Assembly (NCBI RefSeq): GCF_016863655.1
Contig: NZ_BOPH01000028.1
Coordinates: 1 to 62,900, forward strand
Direction: 5' to 3'
DNA from: Virgisporangium ochraceum
GTDB taxonomy: Bacteria > Actinomycetota > Actinomycetes > Mycobacteriales > Micromonosporaceae
Length of the DNA stretch: 62,900 nt
Numbering within the stretch: the first letter of the stretch is position 1; the number at the start of each line of letters is the position of its first letter. The notes beneath the pieces are model-generated. The model made no database searches. It had not been told where the DNA came from and saw nothing but the letters and a program-made list of their open reading frames with translations. The position numbers and the translations under genes were made by a program. This document shows, piece after piece, positions 48,723 to 57,985 of this stretch.

Positions 48723-49523
48723 TCAGTCGCCGGTCACGCCGTCGAGCTGCTCGCGGAGGATGTCGGCGTGACCGGCGTGCCGGGCGTACTCGCGGATCAG
48801 GTGTACGAAGACCCAGCGCAGCGACACCCGTCCGAGCCGCTCGTGCGGCACGGTGTGGTCGAGGTCGAACCCCGCCGCGATCCGCCGGGACTCGGCGCAG
48901 GCCGCCTCGTGTGCGGCGAGCACGTTGACGGCCGTCTCGTTCCGCGGCAGCACCCAGCTGGCGTCGTCGCCGCGGGAGTTGCCGGCGATCTGCTCCCGCG
49001 GCCGCCCGGCCAGGATGTGCTGGAACCAGTTGCGCTCCACGGCGGCGACGTGGCGGAGCAGCCCGAGCAGCGTGGTCTCCGACCCCACCAGCTGGCGGCG
49101 GCCGTCGGCGTCGGGAAGGTCGCGCAGCTTGCCACGCAGCACGTACCGGTGGTGGTCGAGGAACCGCTCGAGGGTCTCGCGCTCACCGGCGGTGCTGACC
49201 AGGTCCTCGTCGACGGTGTCGGGTACCGGACCGGCGGGCCGGAACTCCCGCGCGCGACCGGGAGGGGCACCGTCGTCGAGATCGCCGAGCCCTTCGATGA
49301 GCCTGACGCGGGCGGCGTCGACGCGGGCCCCGTAGTCGGGCGCGAAGATTTCCGTCAACGTGGTCTCGAGCGTTCCGGTGATCCGGTACAGCGGAGCCAG
49401 GACGGCCCGGTCGCCGTCGACGAGCGCGCGGAAGTCGTCCTGATCGAGCATCCGGTCCAGCCAATCCGACAGCAGCAGCGCCTCGTCGGGCGTCAGCCTG
49501 ATCGTGTACTCCCGGTCCGTCAC
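48723..49523 (-). CDS. DinB/DUF664-family protein with N-terminal extension
   Basis: 266 residues. The C-terminal about 170 residues are a DinB four-helix bundle: LLGLLRHVAAVERNWFQHIL, and LIREYARHAGHADILREQLDG with the metal-binding histidines. DinB/DUF664 proteins include mycothiol-dependent transferases. The first about 85 residues (IRLTPDEALLLSDWLDRML) are an extra domain not usual for DUF664. GTG start at 49523. Confidence 0.8.
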   Translation of the reverse strand: MTDREYTIRLTPDEALLLSDWLDRMLDQDDFRALVDGDRAVLAPLYRITGTLETTLTEIFAPDYGARVDAARVRLIEGLGDLDDGAPPGRAREFRPAGPVPDTVDEDLVSTAGERETLERFLDHHRYVLRGKLRDLPDADGRRQLVGSETTLLGLLRHVAAVERNWFQHILAGRPREQIAGNSRGDDASWVLPRNETAVNVLAAHEAACAESRRIAAGFDLDHTVPHERLGRVSLRWVFVHLIREYARHAGHADILREQLDGVTGD

Positions 49524-49710
49524 CGGACGAGGATAGAGCGTCTCCCCTCGGAAACCGGGCGCACTTCCTGCGCCTGGCGGTCCACGTCACGGCGCTGGTC
49601 GGGGTCCGATCGTCGATCATGACCGCCCTGTCGGAGGTGGCGGAGGCCGCGCACGTGGGTCGGGCTGACGCCACAGGCTTTCCACAGAGTCGTCGGCTTC
49701 AGTGGCGGCC

Positions 49711-50625
49711 ATGCGCAGAGCAGTGGCGGCCGGTGTGGCGCTCATGGTGGTGCTGACCGCGTGCGGCCGTGGCCGGGCCGACCCCGAACCCACCCCGCCG
49801 CCGGCGGCGACGCACGGGTACACGCTGACCGTCGACGGGCGCGAGCGGCACTACCGGGCCTACACGCCGGCCGGTGCGACGGCGGGCCGGCCGGTGGTCG
49901 TGTTCCTCCACGGCGGCGGCGGGAACGGCGAGCTGTTCGAGCGCGTGTCCCACATGAACACCGTCGCCGACGAGGGTGGCTTCGTCGTGGTCTACCCCGA
50001 CGGCAGCGGCCGCCTCGGCGACCGGCTGCTCACCTGGAACGCCGGCGACTGCTGCGCCTACGCCAAGGACCGGAACATCGACGACGTCGCGTTCGTGCGC
50101 GCGCTGATCGACGACGTCACCACGCGGTTCGGGACGGGCGAAGTGTTCGTCACCGGGTTCTCCAACGGCGCGATGATGACCTACCGCCTCGGCTGCGAGC
50201 TGGCCGACCGGATCGCCGGCATCGCGGTCGTGTCCGGTGCGATGAACCTCGACACGTGCACGCCGTCGCGCCCGCTGCCGGTGCTCGTCATGCACGGCAC
50301 CGCCGACACCGCCGTCCCCTACGACGGTGGACCGAGCAGCTCCGAGTTCCCCACGGCCGGCACGTGGACCAACCGCTCCGTCCGGTACGCCGTCGACTTC
50401 TGGACCGAGCACAACGGATGCGGGCCCGTTCCGGCCGAGACCCGCGACGGCGAGGTCACCACCCGGACCTACACGTGCGCCGAACCGGTGACCGTCCACA
50501 CCATCGACGGCGGCGGCCACGGCTGGCCGGGCGGCGAGAAGGCCCGCGCCAACGCCGTCGAGGAGGCGCCGCCGCGTCCCGACGCGAGCCGCGTCGTCTG
50601 GGACTTCTTCGCGGCGTCAGGCTGA
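49711..50625 (+). CDS. Secreted esterase lipoprotein, PHB-depolymerase family
   Basis: 304 residues. Lipobox LTAC at about 18-21, then an alpha/beta hydrolase: FLHGGGGNG, VVYPDGSGRLGD, nucleophile in GFSNGAMMTYRL, MHGTADTAVPY (aspartate) and GGGHGWPGG (histidine). A paralogue of the gene at 31035-31934. Feruloyl/acetyl-xylan-esterase-like activity is plausible from the family. It overlaps the convergent lacI gene by 9 bases. The 187 bases before it hold nothing recognisable. Confidence 0.83.
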   Translation: MRRAVAAGVALMVVLTACGRGRADPEPTPPPAATHGYTLTVDGRERHYRAYTPAGATAGRPVVVFLHGGGGNGELFERVSHMNTVADEGGFVVVYPDGSGRLGDRLLTWNAGDCCAYAKDRNIDDVAFVRALIDDVTTRFGTGEVFVTGFSNGAMMTYRLGCELADRIAGIAVVSGAMNLDTCTPSRPLPVLVMHGTADTAVPYDGGPSSSEFPTAGTWTNRSVRYAVDFWTEHNGCGPVPAETRDGEVTTRTYTCAEPVTVHTIDGGGHGWPGGEKARANAVEEAPPRPDASRVVWDFFAASG

Positions 50626-51639
50626 CTCGCGGATCACGAGTTCGGTCGGCAGGATCACCGCCGACGGTGGCTCGCCGTCGATCTGGGCGAGCAGCAGGCG
50701 GACCATCTCGGCGCTGATCCGCTCCAGCGGGTGCCGGATCGTCGTGATCGCCGGCTGCGACGCGCCCGCGATCCCGGAGTCGTCGAAGCCGCCGAGAGCC
50801 ACGTCCTGCGGGACGCGCCGGCCCGCCTGCCGCAGCGCGGCCAGCGCGCCCACGGCCATGAGGTCGGAGGCGGCGAACACCGCGTCGACGTCGGGTGCCT
50901 GGGCGAGCAGCGCGGCCATCGCGGCGGCGCCGGCGGCACGGGTGTAGTCGCCGTGGGCGACGAGCGACCCGTCGAAGGAGGAGCCGAGCACGTCGCGGTA
51001 GCCGGCCAGCCGGTCGACGCCACCGGACGTGTCGAGCGGGCCGGTGATGATGCCGATGCGCCGGCGTCCGATCGATCTGAGATAACCGACCATCTGGCGG
51101 GCGCCGTCGCGGTCGTCGGCCGCGACGTAGGCGATGTCGCGTTCGAACCCGAGCGGACGCCCGCACGCGACCAGCGGCAGCCCGCGCGCCCGGAGGTCGG
51201 CCAGCAGCGGGCTGCCCGAATGGGTCGACACCAGCAGCGCGCCGTCGACGTGTCCGGCGGCGAGGTACCGGCCGACCCGCTTGCGGTCGTCGTCGGTGCC
51301 GGCCAGGGCCAGCAGCAGCGTGATGTCGTGCTTCGCGAGGGCCCGCGCGCAGAAGTGCAGCAGCACGTTGAAGTTCGGGTCCTCGAAGAGGCGCTCCTGC
51401 GGCTCGGAGAGGATGAACGCCACCGACTGCGAGCGCTGCGTGCGCAGGCTGCGGGCGTGCTGGTTGGCGACGTAGCCGGTCTTGGCGACCGCGCGCCGCA
51501 CCGCCTCCGCCGCCGACACGCTCACGTTGTGACCGCCGTTGAGCGCCCGCGACACGGTTCCGCGGGAGACCCCCGCGACCGCGGCGACGTCGTCGATCGT
51601 CGGGCGCGGGCGGCTGCTCCTCACGCCGTCATTGTCCAC
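50617..51639 (-). CDS. LacI-family transcriptional regulator of the galactan locus
   Basis: 340 residues. LacI helix-turn-helix TIDDVAAVAGVSRGTVSRAL with hinge HARSLRTQRSQSVAF, and a periplasmic-binding-protein-like effector domain (VDAVFAASDLMAVGALAALR; VALGGFDDSGIA). GTG at 51639 or 51624. It follows the importer genes (6 bases after the last permease) and probably binds the two operators at 54750 and 54839. Confidence 0.9.
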   Translation of the reverse strand: MDNDGVRSSRPRPTIDDVAAVAGVSRGTVSRALNGGHNVSVSAAEAVRRAVAKTGYVANQHARSLRTQRSQSVAFILSEPQERLFEDPNFNVLLHFCARALAKHDITLLLALAGTDDDRKRVGRYLAAGHVDGALLVSTHSGSPLLADLRARGLPLVACGRPLGFERDIAYVAADDRDGARQMVGYLRSIGRRRIGIITGPLDTSGGVDRLAGYRDVLGSSFDGSLVAHGDYTRAAGAAAMAALLAQAPDVDAVFAASDLMAVGALAALRQAGRRVPQDVALGGFDDSGIAGASQPAITTIRHPLERISAEMVRLLLAQIDGEPPSAVILPTELVIRESA

Positions 51640-51645
51640 GATCCG

Positions 51646-52542
51646 CTAGCTTTTCACCGCGCCGGAGATCAGATCGACGCGCCAGTACCGCTGCAGCGCG
51701 AGGAACAGCGCCACCAGCGGCACGATCGACAGCAGCGCGCCGGCGATCACCTGCGAGTACAGCGCCGGCCGGTCTGCGCCCTGCGACAGCAGCGTGTGCA
51801 GCCCCACCGTGAGCGGGAACGTCGTGTCGTCGCTGAGCATCACGAACGGCAGCATGAAGTTGTTCCAGATCGCCACGAACTGGAACAGGAACACCGTCAC
51901 CAGGCCCGGCCGCATGATGGGCAGTGCCACCGACCGGAACACCCGGAACTCGGTGGCGCCGTCGGTGCGGGCCGCCTCGACCAGGGAGTCGGGGACGGCC
52001 GCGTCGGCGTACACCCGCGCCAGGTAGATGCCGTACGGGCTGATGACGCTCGGCAGCAGCACCGACCAGTAGGTGCCGGCGAGCCCGAGCTTCGCGAGCA
52101 GCAGGTACTGCGGGATCGCGAGCACGATCGCCGGCACCAGCACGCCGGCCAGCAGCACGTTGAACAGCACCGTGCGGCCGGGGAACCGGAACTTCGACAG
52201 CGTGTACCCGCTCAGCCCGGAGACGAACGCCGACAGGGCCGCGCCGACGCCCGCGTACAGCGCGGTGTTGGCCATCCACCGCCAGAACAGCCCGTCGCGG
52301 TAGGACGAGAGGTCGCCGATGTTCTCCAGCAGCGACCATCCCGGCGCGAACGTCGACGTGTCGAACAGGTCGGCCTTGTCCTTCGAGGCGGCGACGAGCA
52401 CCCAGGCGACCGGCACCAGGCAGTAGAGCGCGCCCAGCAGCAGTACCGCGGTCGGCACGAGCCCGATCCCGCCCGGCCCCGTGCTCCGCCGCGCGGCGCC
52501 GGTGGCCGGCCGGGTGTCCACAGGGGACAGCACGGCGGTCAC
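51646..52542 (-). CDS. Sugar ABC transporter permease (MalG/GanQ type)
   Basis: 298 residues, six helices. EAA motif EAARTDGATEFRVFRSVALP. GTG at 52542 overlaps the stop of the other permease (GTGA). Part of the galacto-oligosaccharide importer; no ATPase gene is present. Confidence 0.9.
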   Translation of the reverse strand: MTAVLSPVDTRPATGAARRSTGPGGIGLVPTAVLLLGALYCLVPVAWVLVAASKDKADLFDTSTFAPGWSLLENIGDLSSYRDGLFWRWMANTALYAGVGAALSAFVSGLSGYTLSKFRFPGRTVLFNVLLAGVLVPAIVLAIPQYLLLAKLGLAGTYWSVLLPSVISPYGIYLARVYADAAVPDSLVEAARTDGATEFRVFRSVALPIMRPGLVTVFLFQFVAIWNNFMLPFVMLSDDTTFPLTVGLHTLLSQGADRPALYSQVIAGALLSIVPLVALFLALQRYWRVDLISGAVKS

Positions 52543-53408
52543 GCGTCACCTCCGAACGCGCGCCGGCCGAACGACCGCAGGAACGCGAACGACAGCAGGA
52601 GCGTCGCGAGCGCGAGCACCAGCGAGGTGGCGGCGGCGCTGTAGTGGTCGCCGATCGCGAACGCGTCCCGGTGGACCTTCATCAACGGCGCCCAGGTCGA
52701 CGGGATCGCGTTCGTCAACGGTTGCAGGATCATCGGTTCGGCGAACACCTGGATGGTCGCGATGATGGAGAAGAACCCGGTCATGACGAGCGCCGGCAGC
52801 ACCATCGGCACCTTGATGCGCAGCGCCAGCCGCACCTCCGAGCACCCGTCGATGCGCGCCGACTCGTAGATCTCGGGCGGCACCGCGCGCAACGCCGTGT
52901 AGATGACCATCATGTTGAAGCCGGTGCCGCCCCAGACCGCCACGTTCGCGACCGCGAACAGCAGCAGGTCGCCGCCGAGCGGGTCGAGGTCGCCCAGCGG
53001 GAACGGGCTGACCGACGGCAGGTACAGGAACCCCCACAGCATCCCGCCGATGAGCGCCGGCACCGCGAACGGCAGGAAGATGGACACGCGCGCGAAGCGC
53101 CGCAGCCGGGCCGACGGGGTGTCGAGCAGCAGCGCGAACAGCAGCGCCAGCCCGAGCATCACCGGCACCACGACCGCGCCGTACCCGAGCACGCGCAGGA
53201 GGCTCGCGCCGAGTTCGGGGTCGCTCAGCGCGTCCCGGAAGTTCTGCCAACCGGCGAAGACCTCGCGCCGGGCGTCGGCGCCCAGCCCGAGCCCCTCGAC
53301 CCGCACCCGGCGGAAGCTCAGGTACGCCGTGTACCCGATCGGTACGAGGATGAACGCGGTGAACAGGACGATCGCCGGGGACAGGAAGAGGTAGGGAGCG
53401 CGTTTCAT
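52539..53408 (-). CDS. Sugar ABC transporter permease (MalF/GanP type)
   Basis: 289 residues. First helix APYLFLSPAIVLFTAFILV; EAA-type loop ESARIDGCSEVRLALRIKVP. ATG at 53408, three bases after the binding-protein stop. Pairs with 51646-52542. Confidence 0.9.
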   Translation of the reverse strand: MKRAPYLFLSPAIVLFTAFILVPIGYTAYLSFRRVRVEGLGLGADARREVFAGWQNFRDALSDPELGASLLRVLGYGAVVVPVMLGLALLFALLLDTPSARLRRFARVSIFLPFAVPALIGGMLWGFLYLPSVSPFPLGDLDPLGGDLLLFAVANVAVWGGTGFNMMVIYTALRAVPPEIYESARIDGCSEVRLALRIKVPMVLPALVMTGFFSIIATIQVFAEPMILQPLTNAIPSTWAPLMKVHRDAFAIGDHYSAAATSLVLALATLLLSFAFLRSFGRRAFGGDA

Positions 53409-53411
53409 GGC

Positions 53412-54701
53412 TCAGCCGGCCAGCTTGAAGCCGCTCTTGCGCATGTCGGCGACGGTCGCCTCCTGCATCGCGCCGACGGCGGCGCCGAACGGCGACTTCT
53501 GGCTGATCGCCTTGCCGAACGCGTCCTTGTACGTCGCGTAGGTGACGTTCACGTTGGGGCCCCACACGAACGGCGCCGCGGTGTCGGCGATCGCCTTGGC
53601 GTCGGCGTAGAACGTCGTCTGCTGCGGGAAGAACGCCGGCGGCTGCTGCAGCGCCGGGCCGTTCTGCGCGTCGCGCGCCGCCGGGTAGATGCCACTCTCC
53701 CGGACGAGCGTGGTGGTGGCCGCGGCGTCGGTGTTCATCCAGACGGCGAACTTCGTGGCCGCCTCCTTGTGCTTCGAGTCGCGCGTGACGCCGGTGGACG
53801 AGCCACCCCAGTTGCCGGTGCGGTTCTCGCCGGCCGTCCACTGTGGAAGCGGTGCCATCGACCACTTTCCCTTGGTGTCGGGCGCGTTGCCGGTCAGCAC
53901 GCCCGGCGCCCAGATCGCGCTGGGCCAGGCGAGGAGGGTCCCGTCGTTGAGCGCCTTGTTCCACTCCGGGGTGTACATCGGCCGGTTGTCGATCGCGCCC
54001 CGACCGACCAGGTCTCCCCAGTAGTTCGCCACCTTCGTCGTGGCCGCGTCGTCGATGGTGACCGACCACGTGTCGCCGTCGATGCCCCACCACCTTCCGC
54101 CGGCCTGCTGCACGAGGCCGGTGAACCAGCCCGGGTCGTTGCTGGAGAACGTGGTGAGGTACTTCGACGGGTCCTTCGCGCGCAGCGCGGTCGCCGTGGC
54201 GGCGAACTCGTCCCAGGTCTCCGGCACGCTGAGGCCGTACCGCTGGAAGAGGTCGCCGCGGTAGTAGAGCATCATCGGACCGGAGTCCTGCGGCACGGCG
54301 TACACCTGGCTGCCGCCCAGTGTCACCTGGCCCCAGACGCCTTCGGCGAACCTGCTCTTCGCGTCGCCGACGTACCTCGAGATGTCGGCGAGAACGTTGT
54401 TGCTGACGAGCGTCGGCAGCACCTGGTACTCGGCCTGCACGAGGTCGGGTGCCTCACCGGCCTTGGCGGCGGTGAGCACCTTGGTGAGCAGGTCGTCGCC
54501 GCCGGCCTGCTTGCTGAAGGTCACCTTGGTGCCGGGGTTGGCGGCGTTCCACTGGTCGACGACCTTCTCGATGCTGGGCGTCCAGGACCAGAACGTGAGC
54601 TCGACCGGTCCGTCGGCGGTGTCGCCGTCGTCGCCGCAGGCGGCGGTACCGGCGAGGAGGGCAAGGCACAGGGTGGACGCGATCAGGCGCAGACGTGTCA
54701 T
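53412..54701 (-). CDS. Sugar-binding lipoprotein of the galactan locus
   Basis: 429 residues. Lipobox AGTAAC near residues 17-22, then a family 1 solute-binding fold (ELTFWSWTPSIEKVVDQWNA; GEAPDLVQAEYQVLPTLVS; YAVPQDSGPMMLYYRGDLFQ). First gene of the importer operon and divergent from GH42; the ligand is probably galacto-oligosaccharide, inferred from the neighbouring GH42 and GH53 genes. Promoter at 54763-54792. Confidence 0.88.
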   Translation of the reverse strand: MTRLRLIASTLCLALLAGTAACGDDGDTADGPVELTFWSWTPSIEKVVDQWNAANPGTKVTFSKQAGGDDLLTKVLTAAKAGEAPDLVQAEYQVLPTLVSNNVLADISRYVGDAKSRFAEGVWGQVTLGGSQVYAVPQDSGPMMLYYRGDLFQRYGLSVPETWDEFAATATALRAKDPSKYLTTFSSNDPGWFTGLVQQAGGRWWGIDGDTWSVTIDDAATTKVANYWGDLVGRGAIDNRPMYTPEWNKALNDGTLLAWPSAIWAPGVLTGNAPDTKGKWSMAPLPQWTAGENRTGNWGGSSTGVTRDSKHKEAATKFAVWMNTDAAATTTLVRESGIYPAARDAQNGPALQQPPAFFPQQTTFYADAKAIADTAAPFVWGPNVNVTYATYKDAFGKAISQKSPFGAAVGAMQEATVADMRKSGFKLAG

Positions 54702-54749
54702 CGGTGCACTCCGGAATGAGGGTGGCGGGGAGCGGAACCGGGAAAGGAC

Positions 54750-54792
54750 TGTGAACGTTCCCAGTCTCGATTCACGTTCTTAGATATGTCAA
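54750..54792 (-). promoter_or_regulatory. Importer promoter with LacI operator
   Basis: On the minus strand -35 TTGACA (54792-54787), 18-base spacer and -10 GAGACT (54768-54763), followed by the operator TGTGAACGTTCCCA (54750-54763) at the expected transcription start. A repressor there would block transcription. Confidence 0.65.
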
Positions 54793-54838
54793 TACCTTGC
54801 GCCCGGCCGGCGGGCGACCGCATCATCGAGCCTGGAAA

Positions 54839-54852
54839 TGGGAGCGCTCACA
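54839..54852 (+). promoter_or_regulatory. LacI operator before GH42
   Basis: TGGGAGCGCTCACA; its complement TGTGAGCGCTCCCA matches the operator at 54750 (TGTGAACGTTCCCA) except for the two central-core transitions. It lies 13 bases before the GH42 ATG. Confidence 0.7.
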
Positions 54853-54865
54853 GCGGAGGTCGTCT

Positions 54866-56827
54866 ATGGCTCGGGTGGCCTTCGGCGGGGACTACAACCC
54901 GGAACAGTGGCCGGAGCCGGTGTGGGCCGAGGACGTCGCGCTGATGCGGGAGGCCGGGGTCACCCTGGTGACCGTCGGCGTGTTCGCGTGGTCGCACCTC
55001 GAACCGCGTCCGGGTGAGTTCACGTTCGACTGGCTCGACCGGGTCCTGGACCTGTTGCACGACGGCGGGGTGAGCGTCGACCTCGGCACCCCGACGGCCG
55101 CGCCGCCACCGTGGTTCCTGCACCGCAACCCCGGGGCCCGCCCGGTGACGCGCACCGGCACCGTGCTCGGCGGCGGCGCCCGCCAGAGCTTCTGCCCGAG
55201 CTCACCCGCGTACGCGCAGGCCGTCACCCGGATCACCGGCGCGCTGGCCGACCGGTACGGCCACCATCCCGCGGTGGTGATGTGGCACGTCAACAACGAG
55301 TACGGCAACGGCGTCGACGCCTGCTACTGCGACGGGTGCGCCGCCGCGTTCCGCGGGTGGCTGCGTACCCGCTACGGAGACCTCGACGCGTTGAACACCG
55401 CGTGGGGCACGTCGTTCTGGAGCCAGCGGTACGACGCGTTCGACGAGATCACCCCGCCCCGCGCGAGCACCGCCGTCATCAACCCGGCACAGGAGCTCGA
55501 CTTCGCGCGGTTCGCCAACGACCGGCACCTCGCCAACTACCGCCGCGAGCGGGAGATCCTCAAGCGCCGGGCCCCGGACACGCCGGTCACCACGAACTTC
55601 ATGCTCGCGAACTGCAAGTCCATCGACTACTGGAAATGGGCGCGCGAGGTCGACGTCGTCGCCAACGACCACTACCTGCAGGCCGAGCGCGCCGACAACC
55701 ACATCGAGCTCGCGATGTGCGCCGACCTGACCCGCGCGGTCGCCGACGGCGCGCCGTGGATCCTCATGGAGCACTCGACCGGCGCCGTCAACTGGCAGCC
55801 ACGCAACATCGCCAAGCGGCCCGGCGAGCTGGCCCGCAACAGCCTCGCGCACCTCGCCCGGGGCGCCGACGGGCTGCTGTTCTTCCAGTGGCGGGCGTCG
55901 CGGTTCGGCGCCGAGAAGTTCCACTCGGCGATGGTCCCGCACCAGGGCACCGGCAGCCGGATCTGGCGCGAGGTGACGGCGCTCGGCGCCGACCTCGCGC
56001 GGCTGAAGGAGGTCGTCGGCAGCCGGGTGCTCGCGGACGTCGCCCTGGTCTGGGACTGGGAGTCGTGGTGGGCGTTGGAGCTCGACGCGCGGCCGTCGTC
56101 GGACCTGCGGTACCGCGACCGCGTGGAGGCGTACTACGAGCGGCTGTGGCGGGCGCACCAGACGACCGACTTCGTGCACCCGGAGGGCGACCTCGGCCGG
56201 TACCGGCTCGTGGTCGTGCCGAGCCTGTACCTCACCACACCGGCCGCGGCCAAGAACCTCACCGACTTCGTGCGCGGCGGCGGCACGCTCGTCGTCTCGT
56301 ACTTCTCCGGGATCGTCGACGCGACCGACACGGTGCACGCCGGCGGTGCGCTGAGTGACGTGCTCGGCGTGCGCGTGCAGGAGTTCCTGCCGTTGCGCGC
56401 CGGCGAGTCCGTCGCGGTGGGCTCCTTCTCGGCCGACGTCTGGGCCGAGGACGTGGAACTGGCCGGCGCCGTGGCCGTGATGTCCTATGTGGACGGACCG
56501 GCGGCGGGCCGGCCTGCCGTCACCCGGCACCGGCACGGCTTCGGGCACGCCTGGTATGTGTCGACCCGGCTCGATGCCGCGGGCCTCGACGCCGTGCTCA
56601 CCGGCGCGCTCGCCGACGCCGGCATCGCGCCCGTCACCGGGATCCCCGACGAGGTAGAGGTGGTGCGCCGCACCGGCGGGCAGGGCTCGTACCTCGTCGC
56701 GATCAACCACGGCTCCGCGCCGGCGCGCCTGTCGACGCCGCCCGGCCACGAGCTCTTCACCGACCTCCCCTGCCCGGACGGGCTGCCGCTGCCCGGCGGC
56801 GCCGTACGGGTGTTGCGCGTGTCCTGA
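54866..56827 (+). CDS. GH42 beta-galactosidase
   Basis: 653 residues, no signal peptide. Start FGGDYNPEQWPEPVWAED is typical. Acid/base glutamate in MWHVNNEYG (about residue 144), nucleophile glutamate in ILMEHSTGAVNWQ (about 301), and the zinc cysteine group DACYCDGC. The trimerisation and C-terminal beta domains complete the family plan. In the cytoplasm it would split imported beta-1,4-galacto-oligosaccharides. GCGGAGG site before ATG. Confidence 0.93.
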   Translation: MARVAFGGDYNPEQWPEPVWAEDVALMREAGVTLVTVGVFAWSHLEPRPGEFTFDWLDRVLDLLHDGGVSVDLGTPTAAPPPWFLHRNPGARPVTRTGTVLGGGARQSFCPSSPAYAQAVTRITGALADRYGHHPAVVMWHVNNEYGNGVDACYCDGCAAAFRGWLRTRYGDLDALNTAWGTSFWSQRYDAFDEITPPRASTAVINPAQELDFARFANDRHLANYRREREILKRRAPDTPVTTNFMLANCKSIDYWKWAREVDVVANDHYLQAERADNHIELAMCADLTRAVADGAPWILMEHSTGAVNWQPRNIAKRPGELARNSLAHLARGADGLLFFQWRASRFGAEKFHSAMVPHQGTGSRIWREVTALGADLARLKEVVGSRVLADVALVWDWESWWALELDARPSSDLRYRDRVEAYYERLWRAHQTTDFVHPEGDLGRYRLVVVPSLYLTTPAAAKNLTDFVRGGGTLVVSYFSGIVDATDTVHAGGALSDVLGVRVQEFLPLRAGESVAVGSFSADVWAEDVELAGAVAVMSYVDGPAAGRPAVTRHRHGFGHAWYVSTRLDAAGLDAVLTGALADAGIAPVTGIPDEVEVVRRTGGQGSYLVAINHGSAPARLSTPPGHELFTDLPCPDGLPLPGGAVRVLRVS

Positions 56828-56850
56828 ACCGTCGAAGGGAGAACCCCCTG

Positions 56851-57978
56851 ATGCGCAGACGAACGATTCTCACGGCCGCGGCGGCCGCCACCGCCCCGGT
56901 CCCGCTGCTCGAAGCGCGCGGTCAGGCGGCGCCGCGCCGCGCCGGCCGCCTCGCGCTGCGCGGCGCCGACATCTCGACGCTGAAGAAGAACCTGGACTTC
57001 GGCGCGGTCTACCGCGACGCGGGCGGCCGGCGCGCCGACCCGTTCGCGCTCCTCGCGGCGGGCGGCGTGAACGCGGCCCGGCTCAAGGTCTGGGTGAACC
57101 CGGCCGACGGCTACAACTCGAAGGCGACCGTGCTCCCGATGGCCGCCCGCGCCAGGGCCGCCGGCATGAAGCTGTTCGTCGACTTCCACTACTCCGACGC
57201 CTGGGCCGACCCGGGCAAGCAGAACAAGCCGGCCGCGTGGGCGTCGCTTCCCTTCCCGCAGCTACGCGACGCCGTCTACGGGCACACCGCCGACGTGCTG
57301 GGCGCCCTGCGGGCGCAGGGAACCCCGGCCGATCTCGTGCAGATCGGCAACGAGATCAACGGCGGCATGCTGTGGCCCGACGGCCGGTGGGACAACTGGC
57401 CGCAACTGGCGGCGCTGCTCACCGCCGGCAGCACGGCCGCGCGGTCGGTGTCGCCGGGGACGCGCGTGGTGCTGCACCTGGCCGAGGGCGGCAACAACTC
57501 GCAGCACCGCTGGTGGTTCGACAACGCGGTGTCGTACGGCGTGCCGTTCGACGTGATCGCCGTGTCGCACTACCTGTACTGGCACGGCACGGCGGCGTCG
57601 CTGGCCGCGAACCTGGCCGACCTGTCGGCGCGGTACGGCCGCGACGTCATCGTGGCCGAGACCGCCTACGGCTTCACCACCGCCGAGGACGACCACGAGC
57701 CGCAGATCTTCAACGCGTCGCTGGCCGCCACCGCCGGCATCCCGGCGAGCCCGGCCGGCCAGGTGACCGCGTTCCGCCGCGTCTGCGACGTGGTGACCGG
57801 CGTCCCGAACGGCCGCGGCATCGGCGTCTTCTACTGGGAACCCACCTGGACGGCCGTGCGTGGCGCCGGATGGGACCCGGCCAACCCGGCCTCCGGCGAC
57901 GGCTGGGAGAATCAGGCGTGGTTCGACTTCAACGACCGGGCGCTGCCGGCCCTGCAGGTGTACAACTCCTACCGGTAG
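56851..57978 (+). CDS. GH53 endo-beta-1,4-galactanase
   Basis: 375 residues. Tat-like signal (MRRRTILTAAAAA). GH53 motifs: LRGADISTLKKNL, RLKVWVNPADGYNS, FVDFHYSDAWADPGKQ, acid/base in QIGNEINGGMLWP (about 167) and nucleophile in IVAETAYGFT (about 270), ending IGVFYWEPTW. Exported endogalactanase that cuts type I (arabino)galactan into oligomers. 23 bases after GH42, with a GAAGGGAG site. Confidence 0.93.
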   Translation: MRRRTILTAAAAATAPVPLLEARGQAAPRRAGRLALRGADISTLKKNLDFGAVYRDAGGRRADPFALLAAGGVNAARLKVWVNPADGYNSKATVLPMAARARAAGMKLFVDFHYSDAWADPGKQNKPAAWASLPFPQLRDAVYGHTADVLGALRAQGTPADLVQIGNEINGGMLWPDGRWDNWPQLAALLTAGSTAARSVSPGTRVVLHLAEGGNNSQHRWWFDNAVSYGVPFDVIAVSHYLYWHGTAASLAANLADLSARYGRDVIVAETAYGFTTAEDDHEPQIFNASLAATAGIPASPAGQVTAFRRVCDVVTGVPNGRGIGVFYWEPTWTAVRGAGWDPANPASGDGWENQAWFDFNDRALPALQVYNSYR

Positions 57979-57985
57979 CGTTCCG

